A stretch of 64,000 nt of DNA, taken from contig CAVZIX010000014.1 of the NCBI GenBank assembly GCA_963775395.1, positions 310,001 to 374,000 on the forward strand. The letters are read 5' to 3'. How positions within the stretch are numbered: position 1 is the first letter of the stretch; each line of letters opens with the position of its first letter. The notes under the pieces were generated by a model. It saw only the letters and a list, made by a program, of their open reading frames with translations, ran no database searches and had not been told where the DNA came from. This stretch comes from JAIBJN01 sp963775395. Lineage in GTDB: Bacteria > Actinomycetota > Thermoleophilia > Gaiellales > Gaiellaceae. Positions 28,604 to 36,338 of the stretch are shown here, piece by piece. The translations under genes and the position numbers were made by a program.

Positions 28604-29745
28604 GGGCGCGGGGCCCGCTCCTCGCGTTCTTCGCGTTCGGCGCCTTCTGGGGCGCGTGGGGCGTGCTCCTCCCAGACGTGAAGGAGGACGTCGGCGCCTC
28701 GGTGTCGCAGCTCGGTGTTGCGCTCCTCGCCCTCGGCCTGGCCGCCCTGCCCGCGATGCTCGTGGCGGGGCGCATCGTCGACCGCGTCGGGCCGCGTGCG
28801 ACGCCCTTGGCGCTCGTCTTCTTCGCGATCGCGGGCGTTCTGCCCGCGTTCGCGGGCTCCGTCCCGGCGCTCGCGGTCGCCCTGCTCCTGCTCGGGGCCG
28901 CTACGGGGGCGCTCGACGTGGTGATCAACGCCGCCGCCACGTCTGTCGAGGTCTCGACGGGGCGCCGGATCATCCAGGTCGCCCACGCCCTCTTCTCGGG
29001 GGGCTTTCTCGCCGGCGCGATCGGCGCGGGCATCGCCCGGGGCCTCGGGGCGGGGCCGTTGCCGGTTCTGGCCGGCGTTGCCGCTCTGGCCCTGGTCACC
29101 GCCGGGGTCAATCGTGGGTTCCCCGCGGTTCCCCGGCGGGTCTCCGAGCGCCGTTTTGCCTTCTCCAGGCGCCTGCTCGTCCTCGGGGCGCTCTGCGCGG
29201 TCGCATTCGTGGTCGAAGGGGGCATCGAGAACTGGAGCGCGCTCTTCCTGGAGACCGAGCTGGATGCCTCACCCGCCCTCGCGGCGCTCGGGCCTGCCCT
29301 CTTCGCTGCCGCGATGGTGACCGGGCGCCTCCTCGGGCAGTGGCTCGAAGTGCTGCTCGGCGATCGCCTGCTCTTCGTCGTAGGCACCGCCACGGCCGGA
29401 GGAGGGCTCGTCCTGGCCGCGCTCGCCCCTACGCTGCCGCTCGCGCTGGTCGGCTTCGCCGCGGGAGGCGCCGGGATCTCCGTGGCCGCGCCGATTGTCT
29501 TCGGGGCGGCGGGCCGGGGCGCCGACGACGAGGAGCGTGGGAGCGCCGTCGCCTCTGTCACGACCATCTCGTACCTGGGCTTTGTCGCCGGGCCGCCGCT
29601 CGTGGGCGCGGTGTCCGGCGCGCTCGACCTTCGCGCCGGCCTGGGCCTCCTGGCTGGAATTGCGCTGCTCCTGTCGCTCGCAGCGGCATCATTCGGAGGC
29701 GATGCTCTATCTGTTCGACGGCTACAACATCCTTCACGCGGGTGA
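28600..29745 (+). CDS. MFS permease
   Basis: 381 residues with about twelve hydrophobic helices. The motif between helices 2 and 3 is AGRIVDRVGPRATP, and the pattern resembles the YbjJ/inner-membrane MFS group (FWGAWGVLLPDVKEDVGAS, GATTGALDVVINAAATSVE-like). GTG start overlaps the rlmB stop and its 3' end overlaps the NYN gene by 44 bases. The substrate is unknown. It is an insertion into the otherwise conserved cysS-rlmB-yacP-sigH order. Confidence 0.85.
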   Translation: MRARGPLLAFFAFGAFWGAWGVLLPDVKEDVGASVSQLGVALLALGLAALPAMLVAGRIVDRVGPRATPLALVFFAIAGVLPAFAGSVPALAVALLLLGAATGALDVVINAAATSVEVSTGRRIIQVAHALFSGGFLAGAIGAGIARGLGAGPLPVLAGVAALALVTAGVNRGFPAVPRRVSERRFAFSRRLLVLGALCAVAFVVEGGIENWSALFLETELDASPALAALGPALFAAAMVTGRLLGQWLEVLLGDRLLFVVGTATAGGGLVLAALAPTLPLALVGFAAGGAGISVAAPIVFGAAGRGADDEERGSAVASVTTISYLGFVAGPPLVGAVSGALDLRAGLGLLAGIALLLSLAAASFGGDALSVRRLQHPSRG

Positions 29746-30139
29746 CTTCGCCGGTAGGCGGGAGCTCGTGGACGCCCTGGCGAGCTTCGTCGCCGTCCGC
29801 GGGGCGCGGGGGATCGTCGTCTTCGACGGCGTCGGGGAGGACGCGTCCTACGGAGCCCTCGACGTCTGCTTCGCCACGCCGGCCGATCCCGTCATCGAGC
29901 GGCTCGCCGCCGAGCACCGGCGCGCCGAGGAGGTCTGGGTCATCTCGTCCGACCGGGCCGTGCGCGGAACCGCCGGGCAGGAGACCCGCCGCCTCTCGTC
30001 GAACACGTTCGTGCGCGAGCTCGCCGCCGAGCTGAAAGGCAAGCCCGCGCCGGACGCAGGCCCGGGGCGCTCCCAGATCGAAGACGCCCTCGACGCCGAG
30101 ACGCGAGAGCGGCTCGAGCGCTTCCGCCGCGGCCGTTGA
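29702..30139 (+). CDS. NYN (YacP/Rae1-like) ribonuclease domain protein
   Basis: 145 residues from the ATG at 29702, inside the end of the MFS gene. MLYLFDGYNILHAG is the classic NYN/PIN start with the catalytic Asp, followed by GARGIVVFDGVGE and a third acidic region (ADPVIERLAAEHRR...WVISSDRAVRG). In Bacillus the YacP/Rae1 protein of this position is a ribosome-associated endoribonuclease, and I infer a similar role. The C-terminus is charged (RERLERFRRGR). Confidence 0.85.
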   Translation: MLYLFDGYNILHAGDFAGRRELVDALASFVAVRGARGIVVFDGVGEDASYGALDVCFATPADPVIERLAAEHRRAEEVWVISSDRAVRGTAGQETRRLSSNTFVRELAAELKGKPAPDAGPGRSQIEDALDAETRERLERFRRGR

Positions 30140-30164
30140 ACTTTCGGTAGGTCCCTGCTACGAT
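30136..30164 (+). promoter_or_regulatory. Promoter of sigH
   Basis: TTGAAC (30136-30141), 17 bases, TACGAT (30159-30164). It overlaps the end of the NYN gene and lies about 78 bases before the sigH GTG, so sigH can be transcribed on its own. Confidence 0.65.
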
Positions 30165-30241
30165 CGAGACCTCAACTTGAGGGTTAGGGTTTGCGGAGAG
30201 GCCTCCACGGCTCCCCGAAACCGCCGATCAGGAGGAACGCC

Positions 30242-30910
30242 GTGGCCCGCCGTCAGCTCGCTACAGCTCGGACCCCGGAAGAGCGCAGCAAGCGAGAGCT
30301 CGAAGACCTGCAGCTCGTCATCCGGGCGCGCAACGGCGACCAGGTCGCCCTCGACGCGTTGATCCGGCGCTACACGGGCTTCGTCCGCCTGAAGGCCAGC
30401 TCGTACTTCCTCGCCGGCGGCGAGTCCGACGACCTCATCCAGGAAGGGCTGATCGGGCTCTATAAGGCGGTGCGGGACTTCCGTGCGGACAAGGAGACCT
30501 CGTTCCGGAGCTTCGCCGAGCTCTGCATCACTCGCCAGATCATCACGGCGATCAAGACGGCGACCCGGTTCAAGCACGCTCCACTCAACACGTACGTCTC
30601 CTTCAGCCAGACCCCGGCGGGCCAGGACGACGGCGAGTGCACGCTCGGCGACGCCCTCCCGGGGCCCGGCGTCGACGACCCGGCGGTCTGCGTCATCTCG
30701 ACGCAGGAGCTCCAGAGCCTCGTCTTCTGCCTGGGCACGGGCCTCTCGCCGCTCGAATCCGACGCGCTGCGCTACTACCTCGAGGGCAACTCGTACGAGG
30801 AGATGGCCGAGCTCCTCGGCTGCGACACGAAGACGATCGACAACGCCCTTCAGCGCGTGAAGCGCAAGGTGCTCCAGCACCAGAGCGAGCGCCAAGTCAT
30901 CGACTCGTAG
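30242..30910 (+). CDS. sigH: RNA polymerase sigma factor, SigH (sigma-H/sigma-30) family
   Basis: 222 residues from the GTG at 30242, which has CAGGAGG before it; an upstream in-frame start near 30191 lacks one. Region 2 is LIRRYTGFVRLKASSYFLAGGESDDLIQEGLIGLYKAVRDFRADKETSFRSFAELCITRQIITAIKTATRFKH, and region 4 is LSPLESDALRYYLEGNSYEEMAELLGCDTKTIDNALQRVKRKV. This is the Bacillus sigma-H pattern and the gene sits in the same cysS-yacP neighbourhood. In a lineage not known to form endospores its regulon is probably growth-phase or competence-like functions; this is inference. Confidence 0.9.
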   Translation: MARRQLATARTPEERSKRELEDLQLVIRARNGDQVALDALIRRYTGFVRLKASSYFLAGGESDDLIQEGLIGLYKAVRDFRADKETSFRSFAELCITRQIITAIKTATRFKHAPLNTYVSFSQTPAGQDDGECTLGDALPGPGVDDPAVCVISTQELQSLVFCLGTGLSPLESDALRYYLEGNSYEEMAELLGCDTKTIDNALQRVKRKVLQHQSERQVIDS

Positions 30911-30932
30911 CCCGCTACGATTCGACTCTGCC

Positions 30933-31005
30933 GCCGGAGTAGCTCAGCTGGTAGAGCAACCGCCTTGTAAGCGGTAGGTCGTGGGTTCGAGTCCCTCCTC
31001 CGGCT
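30933..31005 (+). tRNA. tRNA-Thr (anticodon TGT)
   Basis: Acceptor GCCGGAG pairs with CTCCGGC, D-arm GCTC/GAGC, anticodon stem ACCGC/GCGGT with loop CTTGTAA, T-loop TTCGAGT. One T-stem pair is a T-T mismatch (positions 30982 and 30996). CCA is not encoded. It lies 22 bases after sigH, and a TACGAT element at 30916-30921 may be its -10. Confidence 0.95.
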
Positions 31006-31055
31006 CTCGGGATAGTTCTCTGTTCGGTTCTCATGTGCCGAGCGAGGGCTCGCCA

Positions 31056-31080
31056 GCGGGTTCGTCTCCCGCCGCCTCCA
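31056..31080 (+). other. Orphan tRNA/tmRNA-like T-arm and acceptor end
   Basis: GCGGG-TTCGTCT-CCCGC followed by CGCCTCC and A has the exact form of a T-arm plus the 3' acceptor strand of a tRNA or tmRNA, preceded by a small hairpin (CGAG-GG-CTCG). No matching 5' acceptor (GGAGGCG) is found upstream within tRNA distance. The stretch 31006-31201 otherwise holds only the promoter region of the next gene. Confidence 0.3.
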
Positions 31081-31201
31081 CTTTTCGGCTCAACTGGGCC
31101 GTTCTAGAGGTCAGCCTTGTCCGGCACCAGCCGGAGCATTTCAGGCTGGACTTGGCCGCAGCAACGCGATATACAAGCGGCGCGGGACGAGAGGAGATCA
31201 C

Positions 31202-32557
31202 GTGACCGTACGCCGCGCGGTGGGCCTGTTGGGCGCGCTGTCGCTGTTCGCGTTTGCCGGAACGGCCTCGGGCGACGGCTCGCGTATCTCGACGACGGTT
31301 CTCGACATCCCTGAGGGCTTCAACGTGGCCGAGCCGCATCTGGCTGTGGCGCCGGACGACCCCGACCGCCTGTACGCCGTCGCGAACGTGACGGGTGAGG
31401 AGCTGGGCCTGGGCCTCGTGTGGAGGACGGCCGACGCCGGCCGCACGTGGAAGCGCTCGCCGCTCATCGGCGGAACCGGGGCCACGCCGAGGGGCTTCGA
31501 CGCCGATGCGGTGCTGGCAGCGGGCCGCAAAGGCCTCCTCCTCTACACCTCGCTGGCGCTCGACATCGACGAGGTCGCCGAGACGGCGCCGATCCACGTC
31601 GGCACCCGCGTCTCGACGGACCGCGGCGCGACGTTCAGCGCCTACGGCAGCGCCGACATGGTGACGCTGCCGCTCTGCCTCTTCTTCGGCTGCCCGCCGC
31701 CGCCCGACCTGCAGGGGCTCGACACGCCGTGGCTGGCGGTCGACACGACGACCGGCCGGTTCCGCGGCTCCTCCTACCTGGTCTGGGTTCACGACCGCGC
31801 CGACGGCCGGCACGAGCTGCGATTCGCCGCCTCGCGCGACGGCGGCCGTACCTACGCGGCGCCGCTCGTGCTCGACAGGACGACCGCCGAGCAGCTCGAC
31901 GGCCTGGAGGAGCTACCGCACCTGGTCGTACGGCCCGACGGCCGCGTCGACGTCGCCTGGAACGCCGCCCGTGCCGGCGGCCCCGTGATCCTTCACGCGA
32001 CCTCGACGAACGGCGGCTCGAGCTTCGGCGCACCCGAGCGGGCGGTCCGGCTCAGTCCGACCGGGAGCCGTCAGGGGATCTCGACGACATTCGCCGTCTC
32101 CCCCACAGGGCGGCTCGGCCTCTGCTGGGCGCAGGCCGCCTCGCTGGACATCGACACCGCCCGCGTGAGCTGCAAGACGACACGGCGCGGCGGGCGCTGG
32201 GAGGTAGGGCGCCGGATCCTGCCCGAGAGCCGTGACCGCCAGTACCTGCCCGCCGCCGCCTTCGAGGGCGAAGAGCTCTGGGTCGCGGCCTACGTCTCGG
32301 ACGAGAGGTCGACCCGGCTGGTCGCCGTCCGCTCGGAGCGACACGGCTTCTCCGACCCGCTCACGGTGAACCGCTGGCGGGTCCCCGGCTCCCGGATCTG
32401 TTCGCCGCAACCTCCGGAGTGCACCGAGGACCAGACGTTCATCGGCGACTACATCGGCCTCGTCGCGACGCCGCGGCGCGTCACGGCTGCCTACATTGCC
32501 CCCTCACCGGACGCCTCCCAGCCGAACCAGGTCCTCGTCTCCTCGTTCCGCCCTTAG
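31202..32557 (+). CDS. Secreted BNR/sialidase-like beta-propeller protein
   Basis: 451 residues. GTG start with AGAGGAG before it. An N-terminal signal peptide (MTVRRAVGLLGALSLFAFAGTASG) is followed by a propeller with several Asp-box repeats: TADAGRTW, STDRGATF, SRDGGRTY and STNGGSSF. Four Cys lie in the propeller (CLFFGC; CSPQPPEC). The Asp-box fold occurs in sialidases and many non-catalytic proteins; the Arg triad of sialidases is not obvious, so a glycan-binding or structural role is equally possible. GATATACAA about 35 bases before the start may be its -10. Confidence 0.75.
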   Translation: MTVRRAVGLLGALSLFAFAGTASGDGSRISTTVLDIPEGFNVAEPHLAVAPDDPDRLYAVANVTGEELGLGLVWRTADAGRTWKRSPLIGGTGATPRGFDADAVLAAGRKGLLLYTSLALDIDEVAETAPIHVGTRVSTDRGATFSAYGSADMVTLPLCLFFGCPPPPDLQGLDTPWLAVDTTTGRFRGSSYLVWVHDRADGRHELRFAASRDGGRTYAAPLVLDRTTAEQLDGLEELPHLVVRPDGRVDVAWNAARAGGPVILHATSTNGGSSFGAPERAVRLSPTGSRQGISTTFAVSPTGRLGLCWAQAASLDIDTARVSCKTTRRGGRWEVGRRILPESRDRQYLPAAAFEGEELWVAAYVSDERSTRLVAVRSERHGFSDPLTVNRWRVPGSRICSPQPPECTEDQTFIGDYIGLVATPRRVTAAYIAPSPDASQPNQVLVSSFRP

Positions 32558-32586
32558 GCCCGAACACGGAGGTCCTCGAGCGTGAC

Positions 32587-32763
32587 GTGGACGCGCTCCT
32601 CGCGGCCGCCGAGGAGTTCGACCTCGACGCGCCGTTCCAACGACCCCCGCCGGCCGTCCAGCCCGAGACGACGCTTCGCGAGCAGATCGAGCTCGCAATC
32701 GCGCGGCTGGAGGGCGAGTGCTCGCCCGAGCACGCGGAGCAGCTCCGCGACGCGATCGACTAG
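32587..32763 (+). CDS. Small acidic hypothetical protein
   Basis: 58 residues from a GTG at 32587 with GGAGG 14 bases earlier, reading ALLAAAEEFDLDAPFQRPPP and ELAIARLEGECSPEHAEQLRDAID. Composition is protein-like (acidic, Ala/Leu/Glu-rich helices) and unlike the shadow frames. Its stop overlaps that of the YjbR gene on the other strand. No family recognised; the start is uncertain. Confidence 0.4.
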   Translation: MDALLAAAEEFDLDAPFQRPPPAVQPETTLREQIELAIARLEGECSPEHAEQLRDAID

Positions 32764-33107
32764 CGCGCGGCGAACGGCTCCGAGACGTACTTCGGCACGA
32801 CCATCGCCCAGGCGTTGAGGACGAGCTCGCGCATCTCCTCCTGGTCGATCGCGTCCAGGTGGACGCAGGCCCACTTGAACCGCATGTCGGACTCGCCGGG
32901 CAGGAAGAACTTCTCGGGCTCGTTGTCGACGAGCGCCTGGCGCCACTCCTTGGGGAACCCGAAGCCCATGTCTCTCTCGTCCTTCGAGAAGGCGACGAAG
33001 ACGATCTGGCCGACTCTGAACTTGATCCGGCCGCGGACGAAGACCTCGTAGGCACGCGGCAGGGTGAGCACGTACTCACGGACGTCGGCGACCGTGACGC
33101 CGGGCAT
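32760..33107 (-). CDS. MmcQ/YjbR family protein
   Basis: 115 residues. The pattern VREYVLTLPRAYEVF...FRVGQIVFVAFSKDERDMGFGFPKEWRQALVDNEPEKFFLP...KWACVHLDAIDQEEMRELVLNAWAMVVPK is the YjbR fold, a small double-wing DNA-binding-like domain of unknown molecular role. Length is typical. It is alone, with a hairpin at 33129-33153 separating it from the next minus-strand operon. Confidence 0.85.
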   Translation of the reverse strand: MPGVTVADVREYVLTLPRAYEVFVRGRIKFRVGQIVFVAFSKDERDMGFGFPKEWRQALVDNEPEKFFLPGESDMRFKWACVHLDAIDQEEMRELVLNAWAMVVPKYVSEPFAAR

Positions 33108-33128
33108 GCGGCCACTCTAGAACGCAAG

Positions 33129-33153
33129 GGGCCGCCGGGTAGTCCGGCGGCCC
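33129..33153 (-). terminator. Terminator of the arsR-SRPBCC operon
   Basis: GGGCCGCCGG-GTAGT-CCGGCGGCCC, a perfect 10-bp stem, 18 bases past the SRPBCC stop on the minus strand. Confidence 0.75.
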
Positions 33154-33170
33154 TTCGGATACGCGTCTGT

Positions 33171-33671
33171 CTAGCGAAGCGAGATCGCGACCTGCTCCAG
33201 GAGGTCGAAGGCGTCCTGCATGCCTGCCTCCATGCCCGAATCGACGATCGCGTCCCGAATCTCCCGGCTCGGGCACTGCACGAGGATGGTGACGGTCGTG
33301 CGCCCGTCCTCCTCGGCGAAGGTCATCGTGTTGACCGTTGCGTTCTCGTCGGCGTTCGGGACGCCTTCGTACGCCTCGGTCGAGACGAGCCGGTCGTACG
33401 GCTCGATCTCGCGGTACTCGCCGTGGAACGCAACCTCGAAGCCGCCCTCGGTCGTGATCGAGACGTAACGCCACGTCCCGCCGACCCGCAGGTCGATGTC
33501 GCACACCGTGACCTCGCCGCGGTTCGCGTGCCACCACTGCTTCACGAGCTCCGGCGTGGTCCACGCCTTCCAAACGAGCTCCTTGGGGGCGTCGAACTCC
33601 CGCGTGATCAGGATCTGATCCTCCGCCGGAAGCGTCACCGCCGCCGTTCCGCTACTTGCCACTCCCACCAT
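33171..33671 (-). CDS. SRPBCC (AHSA1/CalC-like) domain protein
   Basis: 166 residues from the ATG at 33671 with AGGAAGGAG before it. ITREFDAPKELVWKAWTTPELVKQWW, VGGTWRYVSITTEGGFEVAFHGEYREIEPYDRLVSTEAYEG and ENATVNTMTFAEEDGRTTVTILVQCPSREIRDAIVDSGMEAGMQDAFDLLEQ are typical of AHSA1-type START-like domains, which bind hydrophobic ligands. It overlaps the ArsR gene by 20 bases and so is translated with it. ArsR-AHSA1 pairs are common, and the ligand may be the inducer. Confidence 0.9.
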   Translation of the reverse strand: MVGVASSGTAAVTLPAEDQILITREFDAPKELVWKAWTTPELVKQWWHANRGEVTVCDIDLRVGGTWRYVSITTEGGFEVAFHGEYREIEPYDRLVSTEAYEGVPNADENATVNTMTFAEEDGRTTVTILVQCPSREIRDAIVDSGMEAGMQDAFDLLEQVAISLR

Positions 33672-34008
33672 CTCCTTCCTCCTTCTCTTTGAGCTCTTCC
33701 AACACGACATCCAGCTGGTCGAACCGCTCCGACCACGTTTGCTCGTAGCCCTGGACCCAGTCGTGGATGGGCTTGAGCGCGTGGCCGTTCAGCCGGTACA
33801 GCCGTTGCCGTCCGTCCTTGCGCACGTCGACCACTCCCACCTCTCGCAGCACCCGGAGGTGCTTGGACACCTGTGGCTGAGCCAGCCCGAGCAGACTCAC
33901 GAGATCGTTCACGGGCCGCTCGCCCCCGGCGAGGGTGTCCAGGATCTGCCGCCGCCGGGGCTCGGCTACCGCGTTGAACGCGTCTGCGGTGGTCGCTGCT
34001 CGTGCCAT
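33652..34008 (-). CDS. ArsR-family transcriptional regulator
   Basis: 118 residues from the ATG at 34008. Winged helix: ADAFNAVAEPRRRQILDTLAGGERPVNDLVSLLGLAQPQVSKHLRVLREVGVVDVRKDGRQRLYRLN. The C-terminal extension HALKPIHDWVQGYEQTWSERFDQLD is the usual form of ArsR regulators paired with SRPBCC proteins; metal-binding Cys are absent, so it is not a metal sensor. I chose 34008 because a near-perfect promoter ends 7 bases before it, giving a leaderless message. Two ATGs at 34017 and 34020 would lie within the -10. Self-control is likely through the palindrome in that promoter. Confidence 0.9.
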   Translation of the reverse strand: MARAATTADAFNAVAEPRRRQILDTLAGGERPVNDLVSLLGLAQPQVSKHLRVLREVGVVDVRKDGRQRLYRLNGHALKPIHDWVQGYEQTWSERFDQLDVVLEELKEKEEGDGGSGK

Positions 34009-34015
34009 GGCCGGC

Positions 34016-34045
34016 ATCATACATGCCTATATAGGAATATGTCAA
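34016..34045 (-). promoter_or_regulatory. arsR promoter with operator in the spacer
   Basis: On the minus strand TTGACA (34045-34040), 18 bases, TATGAT (34021-34016). The spacer contains the perfect palindrome CCTATATAGG (34035-34026), so a bound dimer would sit between -35 and -10. This is strong sequence support for autoregulation. Confidence 0.75.
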
Positions 34046-34079
34046 GCAGAGGCCTCCGGGCGGCGATACTCTCGGCCGC

Positions 34080-34373
34080 GTGGGCAGGTTCGCGGTGATT
34101 CGGGAGGCCGGTCCGGGCTGGGATTCGTCGAAGCCTCTGCGCGGGCAGGAGGCCTGGCCCGAGCACGCCGCCTTCATGAACGCGCTCGCGGACGAGGGCT
34201 TCGTCGAGCTCGGCGGGCCCGTCGGAGGCGGGCCCAAGACGCTGCTGATCGTGGACGCGCCGGACGAGGACGCGATCCGCCGGCGGCTCGACGCCGACCC
34301 CTGGGCCCCGCTGGGGCTGCTCACGGTAGCCAGCGTCGAGACCTGGGACGTGCTCCTCGGAGAGCGGCCGTAG
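34080..34373 (+). CDS. YciI-like (YCII-related) domain protein, first of a tandem pair
   Basis: 97 residues: GRFAVIREAGPGWDSSKPLRGQEAWPEHAAFMNALADEGFVELGGPVGG...LLIVDAPDEDAIRRRLDADPWAPLGLLTVASVETWDVLL. This is the YCII alpha-beta barrel with the His (EHAAFM) and Asp of the presumed active site. The function of the family is unknown. GTG start; divergent from the ArsR gene. Its TAG shares one base with the GTG of the next gene. Confidence 0.85.
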   Translation: MGRFAVIREAGPGWDSSKPLRGQEAWPEHAAFMNALADEGFVELGGPVGGGPKTLLIVDAPDEDAIRRRLDADPWAPLGLLTVASVETWDVLLGERP

Positions 34374-34669
34374 TGGCGGTCTTTGCCGTCACCGAGGTCG
34401 CCGGCCCCAACTGGGACCCGTCCCGCCCGAGGCGGGAGCAGATCGGCTGGGACGAGCACGCCGCGTTCATGGACGCCCTCGTCGACGACGGCTTCGTCAT
34501 CCTCGGCGGCCCGATCGGCGACGGCGAGCGGGTCATGCTCGTCGTCGAGGCCGCGGACGAGCGCGAGGTCGAAGCGCGCTTCGCGCCGGATCCGTGGCTG
34601 CCGGCAGGGGTCCTGGAGATCGCCACGATCGAGCCCTGGACGATCTGGCTCGACGCCCGCAAGTCCTAG
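34373..34669 (+). CDS. YciI-like (YCII-related) domain protein, second of a tandem pair
   Basis: 98 residues, same fold as its neighbour: VFAVTEVAGPNWDPSRPRREQIGWDEHAAFMDALVDDGFVILGGPIGDGERVMLVVEAADEREVEARFAPDPWLPAGVLEIATIEPWTIWL. The two are clear paralogues from tandem duplication and may form a heterodimer. Overlapping TAG/GTG means coupled translation. Confidence 0.85.
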   Translation: MAVFAVTEVAGPNWDPSRPRREQIGWDEHAAFMDALVDDGFVILGGPIGDGERVMLVVEAADEREVEARFAPDPWLPAGVLEIATIEPWTIWLDARKS

Positions 34670-34716
34670 TCCAGCGACGGAATGACGGCCTGCGGGGACT
34701 CGTTTAACAGAGTGAC

Positions 34717-34977
34717 ATGCGAACCATTCATGACATCCGGGATGAGCTCGAGCGGGCCGTTGACCGGCGCGCCGAGCTCTGGCACGAGCTCGGTGACGGC
34801 GTCAACCCGGCCAAGTCGGCCGAGGCCGCCGAGCTCTCGCAGAAGATCGACGAGCTCTGGGCGGAGGCTCGCGCCCTCAAGGCGTACTCCACCTTCGGCC
34901 CGTCTGACGCCATCCGCGCGCGTGCGCGGGCCGAAGAGCGGCTCGAGCGCGACTCGCGGCGACTGAAGGCGGCGTAA
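34717..34977 (+). CDS. Small helical (coiled-coil) protein
   Basis: 86 residues: IHDIRDELERAVDRRAELWHELGDG...SAEAAELSQKIDELWAEARALKAYSTFGPSDAIRARARAEERLERDSRRLKAA. It is predicted almost wholly helical, rich in Ala, Glu and Arg with heptad-like Leu spacing. No family recognised. ATG start without a good ribosome-binding site. It ends just before a strong bidirectional hairpin. Confidence 0.55.
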   Translation: MRTIHDIRDELERAVDRRAELWHELGDGVNPAKSAEAAELSQKIDELWAEARALKAYSTFGPSDAIRARARAEERLERDSRRLKAA

Positions 34978-34990
34978 GCGAACGACAACC

Positions 34991-35016
34991 GAGAAGGCGG
35001 CCTAGGCCGCCTTCTC
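34991..35016. terminator. Bidirectional terminator
   Basis: GAGAAGGCGGCC-TA-GGCCGCCTTCTC, a perfect 12-bp inverted repeat between two convergent genes. Its right arm contains the last codons of the minus-strand gene. Confidence 0.8.
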
Positions 35017-35250
35017 GTCTGCTGGGGTCACGCGGTCGGCCGCAAGCGGCATGAGGTAGCCGCAGCGGGTGCAGACGACGACGATCGCGGCGATGGAGTC
35101 CTTGGTGCCGTTCGCCGAGGCGATCGTGCAGGGATGCTGGCCCACGCCGAGCTGATCCACCGCCTTGCAAAGCGGGCAGGAGATCGCATAGCGCGCGAGG
35201 TGTGCCTCGACGACGGCGACGTCGACGCCGGTGGCCGCAGATTTCGCCAT
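35002..35250 (-). CDS. Small zinc-ribbon-like protein
   Basis: 82 residues from the ATG at 35250. ISCPLCKAVDQLG...HPCTIAS...VVCTRCGYLMPLA has CxxC pairs at the start and end of the domain, as in two-stranded zinc ribbons. It probably binds zinc and nucleic acid or protein. It stands alone between a terminator and the divergent glycosyltransferase. Confidence 0.65.
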   Translation of the reverse strand: MAKSAATGVDVAVVEAHLARYAISCPLCKAVDQLGVGQHPCTIASANGTKDSIAAIVVVCTRCGYLMPLAADRVTPADEKAA

Positions 35251-35318
35251 GCTTCGACGGTAGCGGTGCCCTCTGGGTCGGTCACCCCCGGTTCGGGGGA
35301 TAGTGCCAAAAGTCAATA

Positions 35319-36338
35319 ATGCGCATTCTCCTCGTCTCTCAGATGTATCCGGGGCCGGCCGCGCCCGACCTGGGCGTCTTCGTCGCCGACCTGGCCTCGG
35401 CGCTCGAGCAGCGCGGCCACCAGCTCGCCTACGCAGTCATCGACGGCCGCGGAGGGTCGCGGGCCAAGTACCTCAGACTCGGCCGCGACGCCGTGCGAGA
35501 GGCGCGGCGCTTCCGCCCGGACGTCGTGTACGGCCACTTCCTCTTTCCGGCGGGCGGCGCCGCGGCCGCGGCGGCGCGGGCGTCAGGAGCCGGCCTCGTC
35601 GTCACCGCCCACGGGCAGGACGTCCGCAACCTCGGCTCGATCCCCGGCATCACGACGGCGACCAGGATCGCCACGCGCCGCGCCCGGGTCGTCGCCGTGT
35701 CGGAGTTCCTCCGCCGCGAGCTCGTCGCCAGGCTTCCCTCGCTCGAGGGACGAATCGAGGTGATCGACTGCGGCGTCGACCTCGAGCGCTTCCGCGGTCG
35801 CGACGCCGCCGAGCTCCGCGCCAGGCTCGGCTGGGACGGCGACCCGCCGTTCTACGTGCTCGTCGGCTCGCTGGTGGAGCGCAAGAACCCGGCGCGGCTG
35901 GCGGACGCGTTCGCACGCCTCGACCGGGGCAGCCTCGCGGTCGTCGGGGACGGCCCGCTGCGCGGCCAGCTCGAGGGACGGCCTCGTGTCCGGGTGGTCG
36001 GCCGCGTCCCGCACGAGTCGGTCGCCGACTGGATCGGCGCGGCCGACGTGGTCTGCCAGCCGAGCCTCGTCGAGGCGTTCGGGCAGGCCCTCCTCGAAGG
36101 GCTCGCGAGCGAGCGCTCGGTGGTCGCGACGCGCGTCGGAGGGCCGCCGGAGTTCGTCCCGCCCGAGGCCGGTGTGCTCGTCGACCCGACGAGCGTGGAC
36201 GCCATCGAGGCGGGGCTGCGCGAGGCGGCTGCGCTTCCGAGCCCGAACCCGGCTGCCCGGGCCGCGGCCAAGGAGCACGACGTGCGGCTCCAGGCGGAGC
36301 GCGTCGAGCGGGTGCTGCAGGAGGCGGCGGCACAATGA
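35319..36338 (+). CDS. Glycosyltransferase family 4
   Basis: 339 residues, GT-B fold. N-terminal MRILLVSQMYPGPAAPDLGVFVADLASALEQRGH is the GT4 start, VVTAHGQDV and IEVIDCGVDLERFRG are in the middle, and the donor-binding half has VGSLVERKNPARLADAF, VGDGPLRGQLEG and the E(x)7E motif in PSLVEAFGQALLEGLASERSVVATRVGG. It transfers a sugar from a nucleotide donor; the acceptor is unknown. Its stop overlaps the ATG of the cation transporter, which is an unusual partner. Confidence 0.9.
   Translation: MRILLVSQMYPGPAAPDLGVFVADLASALEQRGHQLAYAVIDGRGGSRAKYLRLGRDAVREARRFRPDVVYGHFLFPAGGAAAAAARASGAGLVVTAHGQDVRNLGSIPGITTATRIATRRARVVAVSEFLRRELVARLPSLEGRIEVIDCGVDLERFRGRDAAELRARLGWDGDPPFYVLVGSLVERKNPARLADAFARLDRGSLAVVGDGPLRGQLEGRPRVRVVGRVPHESVADWIGAADVVCQPSLVEAFGQALLEGLASERSVVATRVGGPPEFVPPEAGVLVDPTSVDAIEAGLREAAALPSPNPAARAAAKEHDVRLQAERVERVLQEAAAQ

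Noticed and set aside
31056..31080. A complete tRNA-Sec or tmRNA gene
   Set aside because: Only the T-arm and 3' strand are present; no 5' acceptor or anticodon arm is found within range.
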